Shown: piece by piece, positions 27,082 through 36,718 of the stretch
How positions within the stretch are numbered: the first letter of the stretch is position 1
How the letters are laid out: every line of letters starts with the position of its first letter
Source of the DNA: IDS-8 sp040902105
Lineage (GTDB): Bacteria; Pseudomonadota; Gammaproteobacteria; Steroidobacterales; Woeseiaceae
Reading direction: 5' to 3'
DNA length: 64,000 nucleotides
Assembly: GCA_040902105.1 (NCBI GenBank)
Contig: JBBDXW010000066.1
Span: forward strand, 1-64,000
Translations under genes and position numbers: made by a program
The notes under the pieces: model-generated
What the model was told of the DNA's origin: nothing
Databases searched by the model: none
Seen by the model: the letters and a program-made list of their open reading frames with translations, nothing else

Positions 27082-27903
27082 GTGATTTTTCAAGTTGTCC
27101 ATTCCCTCGCATTCCGTTACTGGCTCGTGCTGGGGGCGTCATCGATTGCGGGCTGTTCCGCACCGCAACAGCCGGTCGAAATCCCGTTCGAAGTGCGTTT
27201 CGGCGATCGGCAGATCTCCTGCGATAGCGAAATTGCGGACATCGCGTTAACCGATCTCCGGTTCTACATCCACGATGTGCGGCTGCTGACTGCGAAGGGT
27301 GACGAGTCTCCAGTGACGCTGCAGGCTGATCCGCTATGGCAGAGTGACGAGGTAGCGTTGCTCGATTTCGAGAGCGGCGATGGGAACTGTCTGAACGGCA
27401 CGCAACAGATCAATACACTGGTGCGTGGGCATGCCGCTGCAGGGAATTACACCGGCCTCAGCTTTCGGGTGGGCGTGCCGGAACGTCTTAACCACGCGGA
27501 TCCCCTTCTGGCCGACCCGCCGTTGGGATACTCGTTTATGCACTGGCATTGGAGAACCGGATACAAGTTTCTGCGTGCCGGTGTCGCCAGCGTGCATGAC
27601 GGCTTCTGGCTGCACCTCGGCAGTTCCCGCTGCGAAGGAACGGCCACCGACGGCAGCGGTTGCCGCACGGGCAACCGGCCGGAGATCCGTCTGCCTTCCT
27701 ACCGGCCGGGAGAAGATGTCGTCGTCATCGACCTTCTCGAACTGGTTGTGGCCATCGACCTGCAAGACGGCGTGCCCTCCGACTGTTCCTCCGGACCGGC
27801 GGAAAAGGAATGTGAAAAACCCTTTGACGCACTGGGCATCGATTTCGAGACAGGTGAAATCAAGGGTGGCGCTCCGGCGTTTCGTGTCGGTACGCGCGAA
27901 TGA
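27082..27903 (+). CDS. mbnP: MbnP-family copper-binding lipoprotein, metallo-mystery pair
   Basis: 273-residue exported protein of the metallo-mystery pair (four-Cys) family. The lipobox is SIAGC near residue 20. The family region is LTDLRFYIHDVRL, Cys pairs flanking the body (ISCDS; DGNCLNG; SSRCEGTATDGSGC), the MHWHWRTGYKF metal-site motif and DCSSGPAEKEC. In methanotrophs, MbnH oxidises a Trp of MbnP to kynurenine to complete a copper site; that chemistry is known there and inferred here. I use GTG 27082 because it gives a normal lipoprotein signal; a longer TTG reading from 27034 is less likely. Overlaps mbnH by 4 bases. Confidence 0.85.
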   Translation: MIFQVVHSLAFRYWLVLGASSIAGCSAPQQPVEIPFEVRFGDRQISCDSEIADIALTDLRFYIHDVRLLTAKGDESPVTLQADPLWQSDEVALLDFESGDGNCLNGTQQINTLVRGHAAAGNYTGLSFRVGVPERLNHADPLLADPPLGYSFMHWHWRTGYKFLRAGVASVHDGFWLHLGSSRCEGTATDGSGCRTGNRPEIRLPSYRPGEDVVVIDLLELVVAIDLQDGVPSDCSSGPAEKECEKPFDALGIDFETGEIKGGAPAFRVGTRE

Positions 27904-29036
27904 GCAGCCGGAGGATCGTACTTGCAGCGGGCGCAGTTGCCGCCGTGGTCGCGATTGCGTTCGCCAGCCTGTTCATGGACAGGAAATACGACTGGGGCTT
28001 GCCGGACGGCATACCGTTGCCGTCCGTGCCGGCCGACAACCCGATGAGTGATGCGAAAACAGCCCTGGGGAAACGGCTGTTCTACGACCGGCGAATGTCC
28101 GTGAACGGCGCCACCTCCTGCGCTACCTGCCACGTTCAGTCTCTTGCATTCACCGATGGCCTCGCGCGCTCGGTGGGCGCCACAGGCGAACTGCATCCGA
28201 GAGGTGCGATGACATTGGTTAACTCGGCCTATTCCGCCCGCCTGACCTGGGCAAATCACCTGCTCGATACCCTCGAAGTTCAGGCCTTGACGCCTATGTT
28301 CGGGGAACAACCGATCGAGATGGGAATGGCCGGTCGTGAATCGGAGATTATAGAACTGTTGCGCTCTGACGATTACTACAGGCAAGCGTTTCCGGCCGCG
28401 TTTCCGGCCGATCAGGATGCTTATTCGGTTCTCAACGTCGTACGCGCAACGGCAAGTTTCGTTCGAACGATTGTGTCATTCGATTCACCCTACGACGGAT
28501 ACCTTCGCGGGGATACCAATGCACTGACGGCCGGGCAGGTACGTGGTCTGGATTTGTTTTTTTCCGAGCGCCTCGAATGTTTTCATTGCCACGGCGGATT
28601 CAGTTTCACCGACAGCAGCACGCATGCTGACACGGTCGTGCTGAGCGTTGGCTTTCACAACAACGGGCTATACAACATCGATGCTGCCGGCCTTTACCCG
28701 TCCGACAACACGGGCCTCTACGATCTGACCGGCGAGCGCCGGGACATGGGCCGCTTCAAGGCGCCGACGCTGCGCAACATCGCGGTTACCGCACCTTACA
28801 TGCACGATGGCAGCATCGAGTCATTGTCCGGAGTCATTGATCACTATGAACGGGGAGGGCGCCTTATCCAGGACGGGCCTTACGCCGGCGATGGCAGCCG
28901 CAATCCCTACCGGTCGGAGTTTGTCAGGGGCTTCGAACTGACAGCGCAGGAGAGGGCGGACCTGATTGCATTTCTGGAATCGTTGACCGATGAATCTGTA
29001 TTGAAGAATCCGGATTTTGCAGATCCGTTTCATTGA
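27900..29036 (+). CDS. mbnH: MbnH-family di-haem enzyme
   Basis: 378-residue periplasmic di-haem protein of the MauG/cytochrome c peroxidase superfamily. Two haem motifs, SCATCHVQ and CFHCHGG, are about 155 residues apart, and the N-terminus has a membrane/signal segment (residues about 7-24). It starts inside the stop codon of mbnP, so the pair is translationally coupled; MbnH-type enzymes modify a Trp in their MbnP partner. Haem loading would depend on the ccm operon at 48-55 kb. Confidence 0.87.
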   Translation: MSSRRIVLAAGAVAAVVAIAFASLFMDRKYDWGLPDGIPLPSVPADNPMSDAKTALGKRLFYDRRMSVNGATSCATCHVQSLAFTDGLARSVGATGELHPRGAMTLVNSAYSARLTWANHLLDTLEVQALTPMFGEQPIEMGMAGRESEIIELLRSDDYYRQAFPAAFPADQDAYSVLNVVRATASFVRTIVSFDSPYDGYLRGDTNALTAGQVRGLDLFFSERLECFHCHGGFSFTDSSTHADTVVLSVGFHNNGLYNIDAAGLYPSDNTGLYDLTGERRDMGRFKAPTLRNIAVTAPYMHDGSIESLSGVIDHYERGGRLIQDGPYAGDGSRNPYRSEFVRGFELTAQERADLIAFLESLTDESVLKNPDFADPFH

Positions 29037-29065
29037 CGGGGGATTTGTTGGGCCGGGCACCGCGC

Positions 29066-29764
29066 CTATCGGCCCGATGCGCCCGCATCGAATGACAGGC
29101 TGAACTGCGTTTCCCGCCACGAAAAGTAGCTGACAATGAAATAGAATTGCATCTGTATCGCGAAAATCCATTCGATGCGGTTCTCGGCCGGCCGGCTGTT
29201 ATCCAGCATGGCTTTGAGAACAAGATTCAGGGCCCCCAGCGCGAAGGGGACCCATGCCAGCACCAGCTGCAGCCTGGTCAAGGTGATAAGCCGCCGGTTC
29301 TGCAGTAACCGGGCAACCGGCAGAACTTTCGTAGCGAGAATAATCTGCGCGATGACATTCAGCGCAAAGTACATGTATACGCCGTAGCGCCGCATGAACT
29401 CGTAAAAAGGTTCCTCGCTGCCGAGAAACGTCACGTAGAGAATCAGGAACAATGAGCCCGTGACGCCAAAGGCCCCGATGGCGAATGTATTTCGGGGCAT
29501 GCTTCCGGCCGCAACCGTCAGTGCTCTCAGCCACGCGACATTGAACAACCAGTAGCACGACAGGATTATCGACTGCGGCAGCATCGTCGCCTTGAACAGA
29601 TAACTTGCGGGGGGATATCTGCCGGTCGAGCTTACCGATGTGCAACCTTCGAGAAACGGATTGCAGGAGGGCACGTCCGCGGTATTGATCGCGATCGAGT
29701 AACTGGTAAATACCGCAATGAGCGGAATCAGGCCGGTCAACAGCGGCAAGATGCGGAGGATCAT
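29066..29764 (-). CDS. Polytopic membrane protein, Frag1/DRAM/Sfk1-like
   Basis: 232-residue inner-membrane protein with about six hydrophobic segments. The pattern TSVSSTGRYPPASYLFKATMLP near residue 45 resembles the Frag1/DRAM/Sfk1 family, as does the spacing of the transmembrane helices. Family members act in lipid or membrane trafficking in eukaryotes; a bacterial role is not established. Converges with mbnH; the 29-base gap contains no clear terminator. Confidence 0.6.
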   Translation of the reverse strand: MILRILPLLTGLIPLIAVFTSYSIAINTADVPSCNPFLEGCTSVSSTGRYPPASYLFKATMLPQSIILSCYWLFNVAWLRALTVAAGSMPRNTFAIGAFGVTGSLFLILYVTFLGSEEPFYEFMRRYGVYMYFALNVIAQIILATKVLPVARLLQNRRLITLTRLQLVLAWVPFALGALNLVLKAMLDNSRPAENRIEWIFAIQMQFYFIVSYFSWRETQFSLSFDAGASGR

Positions 29765-29900
29765 GGGAGTTCAGGATACCGGAAACAGACCAGCTCCCGG
29801 TGTTTCGCCAGTGCGCGCCTGTACCGTGGCAATCGTCATGCGCCGATCGCGCGTTCGAAACGGCGATTCGGCGTATGTCACCTGAGCGAAGGAACGAGAC

Positions 29901-30296
29901 TCATTCAGGCGGTCTCGGTGGATCGCTCGAATCGGAGTCCAGTTTTCCCTCCCATTCAGTCAGCATCGCTGCCTGCTCGGCCGTGAGTTCGATACCTCTG
30001 CTCGCAAGGCATCGGTACAACAGCGCCTCCTCGGGCCAGGTCGCAAGTCCGGCGCCGCCGGCCACTTCTTTGGCAGTTCTGGCATCCTCGATGGGATCCG
30101 GTATGGACTCGGCGGCGGGTCCGCTCAACGGGTCGTCCTGCGGCGGCAGGGCGTCCCTGTCCGTCAGGATAGCGACTTCGCGTCGACAATCTTCGACGGT
30201 GGCCGGCGGGGCGTTTGAAAACTGCGGTGTCCCGCAGGATGGCAACAGCGCACTGCATACGACGGTCAAGCATGCGATTGAGCGCCTCATTTCCAA
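29901..30296 (-). CDS. Small lipoprotein, unknown function
   Basis: 131-residue protein with a lipoprotein signal (IACLTVVCSALLPSC, lipobox LLPS/C at about residue 20). The mature part is Asp/Glu/Pro-rich with no recognised domain. It probably resides in the outer membrane because no Asp follows the lipid Cys. The start may be one Met later at 30290. Confidence 0.6.
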   Translation of the reverse strand: MEMRRSIACLTVVCSALLPSCGTPQFSNAPPATVEDCRREVAILTDRDALPPQDDPLSGPAAESIPDPIEDARTAKEVAGGAGLATWPEEALLYRCLASRGIELTAEQAAMLTEWEGKLDSDSSDPPRPPE

Positions 30297-30422
30297 ACCC
30301 TCCTGTCACCGGTAGCAGTTCGGCACCGCAGCAATCGTTACAATACGGCTGCAAAATTTACGCACCCAGCGAACACGACGCGAGAGTACGGTTGCCGCCG
30401 CCAAAAGCATTGAGCGCCCGAA

Positions 30423-31043
30423 TCAGAATCGGTAACGCAGACCGAGATGTATACTTTCTTCGAGTTCCGTCTTGCCCTCCAGCAGATCTATCTCGAACAG
30501 CCGGTAGCCGCCGAAGCCGGTGACGCGATCGGTCAGTGGTATTTCGACCCGCCCGATAACATCCCACAGGTTGTCGGCCGACCCGAATGTCAGAATGTCG
30601 GGTGCGTACGTAGCCTGGCCGACGACGGTGAGCTGCGGGTTGCGGCGCAGCAGGTACCGTGCTTCGGCCCCGAGCGCCAGGGCAAACACATCGGTGTTTT
30701 GCGTGCTCAGAAGGGCGGCGTACGCAACGGGGCCGGCCTTGATTGTCAATCGGTTAATCCGTAAGCGGCTCGCCTCCACGAAGTAATTTGAACTGGCGAC
30801 AAAGTCCCGGTCTTCGTTCAGAAACAGTCCGAAGCCGAGTTCGCCGGCTTCGATATTCTCGTTGGGTTGCGCGCGCGGGCGTATATAACGCAATTGCAGG
30901 GAGTCCTCGCTCACGGAGATTTCGCCGGAGGCACTGGACGGACGAACCTCCTGCGCGCTCAGCCGGCCTGATTGCATAGCGGCGAGAATGCAAAACAAGG
31001 TCCACGACATTAAAACCGATCGCGATGCAAATTTGGATTCCAT
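30423..31043 (-). CDS. YfaZ-like outer-membrane beta-barrel protein
   Basis: 206-residue secreted protein. An N-terminal signal (about residues 9-32, ending near SAQ) is followed by alternating beta-strands and a C-terminal Phe (LGLRYRF), the usual barrel-assembly signal. The repeat of Phe/Tyr-ended strands (SIHLGLRYRF, GYRLFEIDLLEG) fits the YfaZ family. Start ATG 31043 has GGAGAAG upstream, supporting it over the longer reading. Confidence 0.75.
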   Translation of the reverse strand: MESKFASRSVLMSWTLFCILAAMQSGRLSAQEVRPSSASGEISVSEDSLQLRYIRPRAQPNENIEAGELGFGLFLNEDRDFVASSNYFVEASRLRINRLTIKAGPVAYAALLSTQNTDVFALALGAEARYLLRRNPQLTVVGQATYAPDILTFGSADNLWDVIGRVEIPLTDRVTGFGGYRLFEIDLLEGKTELEESIHLGLRYRF

Positions 31044-31286
31044 GTGTCTTCTCCTGCAGCGTAGTTGCGCCAGCCGCGGTGACCCGGTTGTCTTCACGAG
31101 GAGGCACCGAACGGCAGGGCTTGCAGGATGGCTGTTGCAATGAGCGTGCCACCTTACGGAGGCAAATCGGACACTCAGGAAGCGGGGCGGAATATTCGGG
31201 ACATTCCTGTCTTATTTAACATAATATACATTATACGCATATATAATGAGATGGCCGGACAGCCACGGGACCACATCGCGGGGACG

Positions 31287-32846
31287 TCAGCGCTGCGCGG
31301 CCTGTTTCCGATCGACCTGCCGGGTCACCAGCAAACGATCCACGCGCCGGCCGTCCATGGCCTGGATTTCGAAGTTCCAGCCCTGCCAGTTGAAGCGCGC
31401 GCCCACCTGCGGAATGCGGCCGAGCTGGTCGAGTGCCAGTCCTGCAACCGTGTGATATTCGCGCGTCGATGCATCGCGTACGCGCAGCAGCCGTGCAAGG
31501 TCGGTCAGCGGCAACGTGCCCGGCAGCATCCAGGTATCCTCGCCGACCGGCCGCGGTCCGCCGTGCTCGTCCGCGGTATCGCTGAAGTCACCGGCTATTG
31601 CCGCGAGAATGTCCGCGACCGTCACCAGCCCCTCGATGCTGCCGTATTCGTCCACGACGACCGCAAGCGGCACCGGCTGCGTACGCAATTGTTCGAGCAC
31701 CTGCATCGCCGACATCCCTTCGTGCACGACCAGCGGTTGCATAGTGATGCCGCTGATATCGGCGATGCGTCCCTCGATGCAAGTGCGCAACAGATCGCGG
31801 CTTTGCACCACACCCTCCAGCGCGTCGAGGGCGCCGCGGGCAACCAGCAAACGCGTATGCGGCGCTGTCTTGAGCGCTTCGATGAGCGCCGCTTCGTCGT
31901 CGTCCAGATCCAGCCAGACAATGTCAGGTCGCGGCGTCATGAGGGATTCCACCCTGCGCTGCGACAGTTCGAGGACACGCCGGATCATCTGTCGCTCGAT
32001 CGGCGCAAATACCAGGTCGGCGCCGGTGGTGATGGTGTTGAGCGGCGCACTGCTGTCCATGGACGTGCGGCCGCCGAGCATGCGGAGCACGGCGTCGGCT
32101 GTGCGCTCTCGCAGCGGACGCCGCATCGCCAGCTTCGCGCGATTGAAGCGCGCCATCTGGTTGAAGAATTCGACCAATACCGAGAAGCCGATAGCGGCAT
32201 ACAGGTAGCCCTTCGGGATATGCATGCCGAAACCTTCGGCAATGAGGCTGAAACCGATCATCAGCAGGAAGCCGAGACACAGCACCACCACGGTGGGATG
32301 CGCATTCACGAAACGCGTCAGCGGCTTGCTGGCCCACATCATCAGCGCGATGGCGATGACGACGGCCGTCATCATCACCCAGAGTTCGTCGACCATTCCG
32401 ACCGCTGTGATCACCGCATCCAGCGAGAAAACCGCGTCCAGCGCGACGATCTGCGCCACGACGATACCGAACGTGGCATGCGGCTTCGGGCCCCCGCTGC
32501 GATGCGCGGCGCCTTCCAGGCGCTCGTGCAGTTCCATGGTCGCCTTGAACAGCAGGAACAGGCCACCAATCAACAGGATCAGGTCGCGACCGGAAAAGCC
32601 GAAGCCCATAACCTCGAACAACGGTGCGGTCAGCGTCACCAGCCAGGAAATGCTCGCGAGCAGCGCGAGCCGCATGATCAGCGCGAGACTGAGACCGATG
32701 ACCCTTGCCCTGTCGCGCTCCTCCTCGGGCAGCTTGTCCGCGAGAATCGCGATGAAGATCAGGTTGTCGATGCCGAGCACGATCTCGAGCACGACCAGCG
32801 TCAGCAGGCCGAGCCAGATGGTCGGGTCAGCGAATAATTCGATCAT
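31287..32846 (-). CDS. TerC/CBS/CorC_HlyC membrane protein (YegH/YoaE type)
   Basis: 519-residue inner-membrane protein. The N-terminal TerC domain has seven or more helices (IVLGIDNLIFIAIL; VALDAVFSLDAVITAVG with acidic residues in the membrane). A paired CBS module at about residues 300-420 (VESLMTPRPDIVWLDLDDDE, VVVDEYGSIEGLVTVADIL) and a CorC/HlyC transporter-associated domain (residues about 430-510) follow. Members are linked to metal export or envelope stress; the substrate is not defined. MIELFADPTIW is the family start, so I reject the 29-residue longer form. Confidence 0.88.
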   Translation of the reverse strand: MIELFADPTIWLGLLTLVVLEIVLGIDNLIFIAILADKLPEEERDRARVIGLSLALIMRLALLASISWLVTLTAPLFEVMGFGFSGRDLILLIGGLFLLFKATMELHERLEGAAHRSGGPKPHATFGIVVAQIVALDAVFSLDAVITAVGMVDELWVMMTAVVIAIALMMWASKPLTRFVNAHPTVVVLCLGFLLMIGFSLIAEGFGMHIPKGYLYAAIGFSVLVEFFNQMARFNRAKLAMRRPLRERTADAVLRMLGGRTSMDSSAPLNTITTGADLVFAPIERQMIRRVLELSQRRVESLMTPRPDIVWLDLDDDEAALIEALKTAPHTRLLVARGALDALEGVVQSRDLLRTCIEGRIADISGITMQPLVVHEGMSAMQVLEQLRTQPVPLAVVVDEYGSIEGLVTVADILAAIAGDFSDTADEHGGPRPVGEDTWMLPGTLPLTDLARLLRVRDASTREYHTVAGLALDQLGRIPQVGARFNWQGWNFEIQAMDGRRVDRLLVTRQVDRKQAAQR

Positions 32847-33043
32847 CGGATAGAGGGCTGGTGTTTTTCCGAAGTATGCCACGAGATCTGCGCAGGTACG
32901 GCCAATGCAGATCAGGCCCGGATGAAGAATCAATCATAAGATATTAAAATTGCTACTGTTTTTAGAAACGATCGCCCTTCCCCTGCACGCTGCTTTTTCA
33001 TATATATTGATCCACCCGGCAGACAGCGCCGCCGGCTGCGCAA

Positions 33044-33072
33044 CTTGAAAGCCAGGGCGAACGCCACAAAAT
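33044..33072 (+). promoter_or_regulatory. Possible heat-shock (sigma-32) promoter of htpX
   Basis: CTTGAAA (33044-33050) is a perfect -35 of the heat-shock consensus; CCACAAAAT (33064-33072) is a weak -10 match at a 13-base spacing. htpX is heat- and Cpx-regulated in E. coli, so the position 67 bases before its start is sensible. The -10 departs from CCCCATNT. Confidence 0.35.
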
Positions 33073-33138
33073 CAGCGTCTGCGGTTATCTCGGCTTCTTT
33101 TCGCCTCTGCAGCTTTTTATTACTTCCGGAGAAACTGA

Positions 33139-34026
33139 ATGTTCAAGCGTGTCGTATTGTTTATCGCTACGAACCTCGCCGTCGTGCTGGTTTTGAGCGT
33201 TGTTTTGCGGCTTCTCGGCGTCGACAGGATTCTTGACGAGTCCGGCGCGGGCATCAACTACGAGGCGCTGCTGATTCTCTCCGTGGTCATCGGCTTCGGC
33301 GGCTCGTTCATTTCACTTGCCATTTCCAAATGGATGGCGAAGCGCTCAACCGGCGCGCGGGTCATTAACAACCCTTCCAACGACACCGAAGCCTGGCTCG
33401 TGGGTATAGTGCAGCGGCTCGCGCAGCAGGCCGGCATCGACATGCCGGAAGTGGCAATCTACGACGCGCCCGACATGAATGCGTTCGCCACCGGCGCCCG
33501 GCGCAACAGCGCGCTCGTCGCCGTCAGCAGCGGTCTGCTTCAGGGCATGAAGCGGGAAGAAGTCGAGGCCGTGCTGGCCCATGAGATCTCTCACGTCGCG
33601 AACGGCGACATGGTCACGCTGGCGCTGGTGCAGGGTGTTGTGAACACCTTCGTCATATTTCTGTCCCGTATCGTCGGCCATATCGTCGACCGGGTGATAT
33701 TGAAGAACGATCGCGGCTACGGCATCGGCTATTTCTTTTCCGTCATCATCGCGCAGCTCGTGCTCGGTGTTCTTGCCAGCATCATCGTCATGTGGGTCTC
33801 GCGTTATCGCGAGTTTCGCGCTGATGCCGGTTCGGCCCGGCTAAACGGCAAGAAACCGATGATCGATGCGCTGAGCCGGCTCGACAGCTCCGGGCGCCCG
33901 GCCGTGTTGCCGGAAAACCTGGAGGCATTCGGCATTTCCGGCCGGCAGGGAATGGGCATCAAGCGGCTGTTCATGAGTCATCCGCCGATCGCGGCACGGA
34001 TCGACGCCCTGACGAAGCTGGCCTGA
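33139..34026 (+). CDS. htpX: Membrane metalloprotease HtpX
   Basis: 295-residue inner-membrane zinc protease that clears misfolded membrane proteins with FtsH. Two N-terminal membrane segments (about residues 5-25 and 44-62), the zinc motif HEISH (148-152), the later membrane helices, and the third ligand in YREFRADAGSA are all visible. The start ATG 33139 follows GGAGAAAC. The nearest gene, ybdD-like, converges from the right with 43 bases between. Confidence 0.96.
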   Translation: MFKRVVLFIATNLAVVLVLSVVLRLLGVDRILDESGAGINYEALLILSVVIGFGGSFISLAISKWMAKRSTGARVINNPSNDTEAWLVGIVQRLAQQAGIDMPEVAIYDAPDMNAFATGARRNSALVAVSSGLLQGMKREEVEAVLAHEISHVANGDMVTLALVQGVVNTFVIFLSRIVGHIVDRVILKNDRGYGIGYFFSVIIAQLVLGVLASIIVMWVSRYREFRADAGSARLNGKKPMIDALSRLDSSGRPAVLPENLEAFGISGRQGMGIKRLFMSHPPIAARIDALTKLA

Positions 34027-34069
34027 CGATCGCCGCCTCCCCCTCCTCCCGTCCGCGCCCGGCGCGCTT

Positions 34070-34258
34070 TCAGCAGCAGCGCCCGCCGCTGCTGCCGCGA
34101 TAACGCGCGTTCTGCCGTTCGCGGAAGAAGCTCGCGTAGTCGGGGACCGGGCGGTCGGGGTGCTTCAGCCTCAGGTGCCGGACGTAGTTCTCGTAGTCCG
34201 GCACGCCGCAGCAAAGTCGCGCCGTTTGCACCAGGCGCCGCCACACATTGCCCATCAT
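34070..34258 (-). CDS. CstA-associated small protein (YbdD/YjiX family)
   Basis: 62-residue DUF466 family protein. The core CGVPDYENYVRHLRLKHPDRPVPDYASFFRERQNARY is diagnostic, and the conserved C-terminal Cys residues close the protein. It starts at the stop of cstA (ATGA), so it is coupled. In E. coli YbdD/YjiX is needed for CstA/BtsT uptake activity. The extra Gly-rich tail GGRCC is short but normal. Confidence 0.9.
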   Translation of the reverse strand: MMGNVWRRLVQTARLCCGVPDYENYVRHLRLKHPDRPVPDYASFFRERQNARYRGSSGGRCC

Positions 34259-36324
34259 GCGCCTGCTTCCTGCGGTCCGAGAGCGATGTACGCGGACTCC
34301 CGGTCGGTGCGTTCGCTCTCGCCGCGAGCTTTGACGATTGCCTTGACCGAATAAAAAAGCACAGCGAACACCACGATCATGAACAATGCGGTAAGGCCCG
34401 CGTTGACGTAGTTGCTCACCATGACCTGCTGCATGGCATCCAGGTCGGTCGATGGCGGGATCAGGTCGCCCGCTGCAACGGCCGAGCGGTAGCGGTTCGC
34501 CTGGGCCAGGAAGCCGATCGACGGATTCGGATCGAAGAGCTTGATCCAGCCGGCGGCGGTGGTGCAGATCAGGAGCCAGACGGTAGGCAGGATCGAGACC
34601 CAGGCATAACGATCGCGCTTCATCTTGAACAGCACCACCGTGCAAAGCATCAACGCAATACCCGCGAGCATCTGGTTCGCGATGCCGAACAGCGGCCACA
34701 GCATGTTGATGCCGCCCAGCGGATCGGTCACGCCCTGGTACAGGAAGTAACCCCACAGACCGACGCAGCCGCCGGTGGCGAGCAGGTTCGGTCCCCAGGC
34801 TTCCGTGCGCCGCAGTGCCGGCACGAAATTGCCGAGCAGGTCCTGCAACATGAAACGGCCCGCGCGAGTGCCGGCGTCGACCGCGGTCAGGATGAAGAGG
34901 GCTTCGAACAGGATCGCAAAGTGGTACCAGAATGCCATCATGCCCTCGCCCGGGAGCATGGCGTCGAAGATTTGCGCAATGCCCACAGCAAGCGTGGGCG
35001 CGCCGCCGGCGCGCGACAGAATGGAGTTTTCGCCGATGTCCGCCGCAGTCGCGGTCAGAAGGTCCGGCGTCACCACGAAGCCCCAGCTCGACACGGTCGC
35101 GGCGACCGTCTGCGGATCGCTGCCGACAATCGCCGCCGGGCTGTTCATCGCGAAGTACACGCCGGGATCAATGATCGAGGCGGCGACCAACGCCATGATG
35201 GCCACGAACGACTCCATCAGCATGCCGCCGTAGCCGATGTAGGGCGCGTGCGTTTCGCTTGCCAGCATCTTGGGCGTGGTGCCTGACGAGATCAGCGCAT
35301 GGAATCCGGACACCGCGCCGCAAGCGATAGTGATGAACAGGAACGGGAACATGGTGCCGTTCCAGACCGGGCCGCTGCCATCGGCGAACTGGGTCAGGGC
35401 CGGCATGCGCAGGTCGGGCAGCACTATGAGGATGCCGATGGCGAGGCCGAAGATCGTGCCGACTTTGAGGAAGGTCGACAGGTAATCGCGCGGCGCCAGC
35501 AGCATCCACACCGGCAGTACCGCTGCAACGAAGCCGTAACCCACCAGCATCCAGGTGATCTGGGTGCCGGAGAACGTAAACGCGGGACCCCAGGTCGGGT
35601 GTGCCGCAACCTCACCGCCGAACCAGATGGATGCAACCAGCAGTACCAGGCCGATCAGCGAGATCTCGCCGATCTTGCCGGGCCGCAGGTAGCGCATGTA
35701 CACGCCCATCAGCACCGCGATCGGGATGGTCGCGATGACCGTGAACATGCCCCAGGGGCTCTCCGCCAGCGCTTTCACCACAATCATCGCCAGCACCGCG
35801 AGGATGATGATCATGATCAGGAAGGCGCCGAACAACGCGATGGTCCCGGGCGTCTGGCCCATCTCCTCGCGCACCAGGTCGCCCAGCGAGCGGCCGTCGC
35901 GGCGGCTCGAGATCACCAGCACCATGAAGTCCTGTACCGCGCCGGCCAGTACTACGCCGACGATGAGCCACAAGGTGCCGGGCAGGTAGCCCATCTGGGC
36001 GGCCAGCACCGGACCGACCAGCGGACCGGCCCCCGCGATCGCCGCGAAATGGTGGCCGAACAGCACCTGCTTGTTGGTCGGTACGAAATCCAGCCCGTCG
36101 TTGTGCAACACCGCCGGCGTCGCGCGGGTCGGATCCACCTGCATCACCGTGTAGGCGATGAACCTGCCGTAGAAGCGGAATGCGACCAGGTAAATCGATA
36201 CCGCTGCAGCGACGATCCACAACGCGTTGATCGACTCGCCGCGTCGCAGAGCCAGCGTACCGAGGCATATCGCCCCGAGTAATGCCAGCGCCGCCCAAAG
36301 CAGTTTAGCGATGCCGCCCTTCAT
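34255..36324 (-). CDS. cstA: Carbon starvation protein CstA, pyruvate/peptide transporter
   Basis: 689-residue polytopic inner-membrane transporter with about 16-18 hydrophobic segments. The N-terminal GHHFAAIAGAGPLVGPVLAAQMGYLPG is the CstA signature. E. coli CstA imports pyruvate (and possibly peptides) during carbon starvation. GGGGAGGGG lies just before the ATG at 36324. Followed directly by the small YbdD-like partner. No CRP site is evident to me. Confidence 0.95.
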   Translation of the reverse strand: MKGGIAKLLWAALALLGAICLGTLALRRGESINALWIVAAAVSIYLVAFRFYGRFIAYTVMQVDPTRATPAVLHNDGLDFVPTNKQVLFGHHFAAIAGAGPLVGPVLAAQMGYLPGTLWLIVGVVLAGAVQDFMVLVISSRRDGRSLGDLVREEMGQTPGTIALFGAFLIMIIILAVLAMIVVKALAESPWGMFTVIATIPIAVLMGVYMRYLRPGKIGEISLIGLVLLVASIWFGGEVAAHPTWGPAFTFSGTQITWMLVGYGFVAAVLPVWMLLAPRDYLSTFLKVGTIFGLAIGILIVLPDLRMPALTQFADGSGPVWNGTMFPFLFITIACGAVSGFHALISSGTTPKMLASETHAPYIGYGGMLMESFVAIMALVAASIIDPGVYFAMNSPAAIVGSDPQTVAATVSSWGFVVTPDLLTATAADIGENSILSRAGGAPTLAVGIAQIFDAMLPGEGMMAFWYHFAILFEALFILTAVDAGTRAGRFMLQDLLGNFVPALRRTEAWGPNLLATGGCVGLWGYFLYQGVTDPLGGINMLWPLFGIANQMLAGIALMLCTVVLFKMKRDRYAWVSILPTVWLLICTTAAGWIKLFDPNPSIGFLAQANRYRSAVAAGDLIPPSTDLDAMQQVMVSNYVNAGLTALFMIVVFAVLFYSVKAIVKARGESERTDRESAYIALGPQEAGA

Positions 36325-36415
36325 GCGCCCCTCCCCGAAAAAAAGCTCAGGAAGGGTCGCCTATGCACTGGCCGAGGTCAATGCGCATTTCAGCATTTGC
36401 GAAGTGCTTGCGCTG

Positions 36416-36655
36416 TCACGGGGCTGCCTGCAGTTCTGAAATCGCGCACTTGATCTCGGCCAGGAGGCTTCTTTCACCGCCGTCAAAGCCTTCCCCTTCG
36501 GATTCCTGAAGTTGTATGGCTTCGGCCTCCCAGTGCGACAGTACTTCGAGTTTCTGGCTGTCATCGAGTGTCTCGTCCTGCACCACGGCGGCCGGCCGTG
36601 CGTAGACGTCAGACGGCATGCGCAGCGCGTGCCGGTACTTGCTGTCCTCGCTCAT
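36416..36655 (-). CDS. Small hypothetical protein
   Basis: 79-residue acidic protein, MSEDSKYRHALRMPSDVYARP at the N-terminus, Glu-rich centre and Leu-Ala tail. Clean ATG with AGGAGCAACC upstream (reverse strand). No domain is recognised; it resembles conserved small proteins placed near cstA or transcription-coupled stress genes only in size. Confidence 0.6.
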   Translation of the reverse strand: MSEDSKYRHALRMPSDVYARPAAVVQDETLDDSQKLEVLSHWEAEAIQLQESEGEGFDGGERSLLAEIKCAISELQAAP

Positions 36656-36718
36656 GGTTGCTCCTCAGTCGGTGGCGGGGACCGTTAAGGCTACCACTGT
36701 GAGAGAACGCAAGGAGTC

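Noticed and set aside
31128..32837. Plus-strand 569-codon open frame opposite the TerC/CBS gene
   Set aside because: His/Arg/Gln-rich shadow reading with no domain pattern; the minus-strand frame has clear TerC and CBS motifs.
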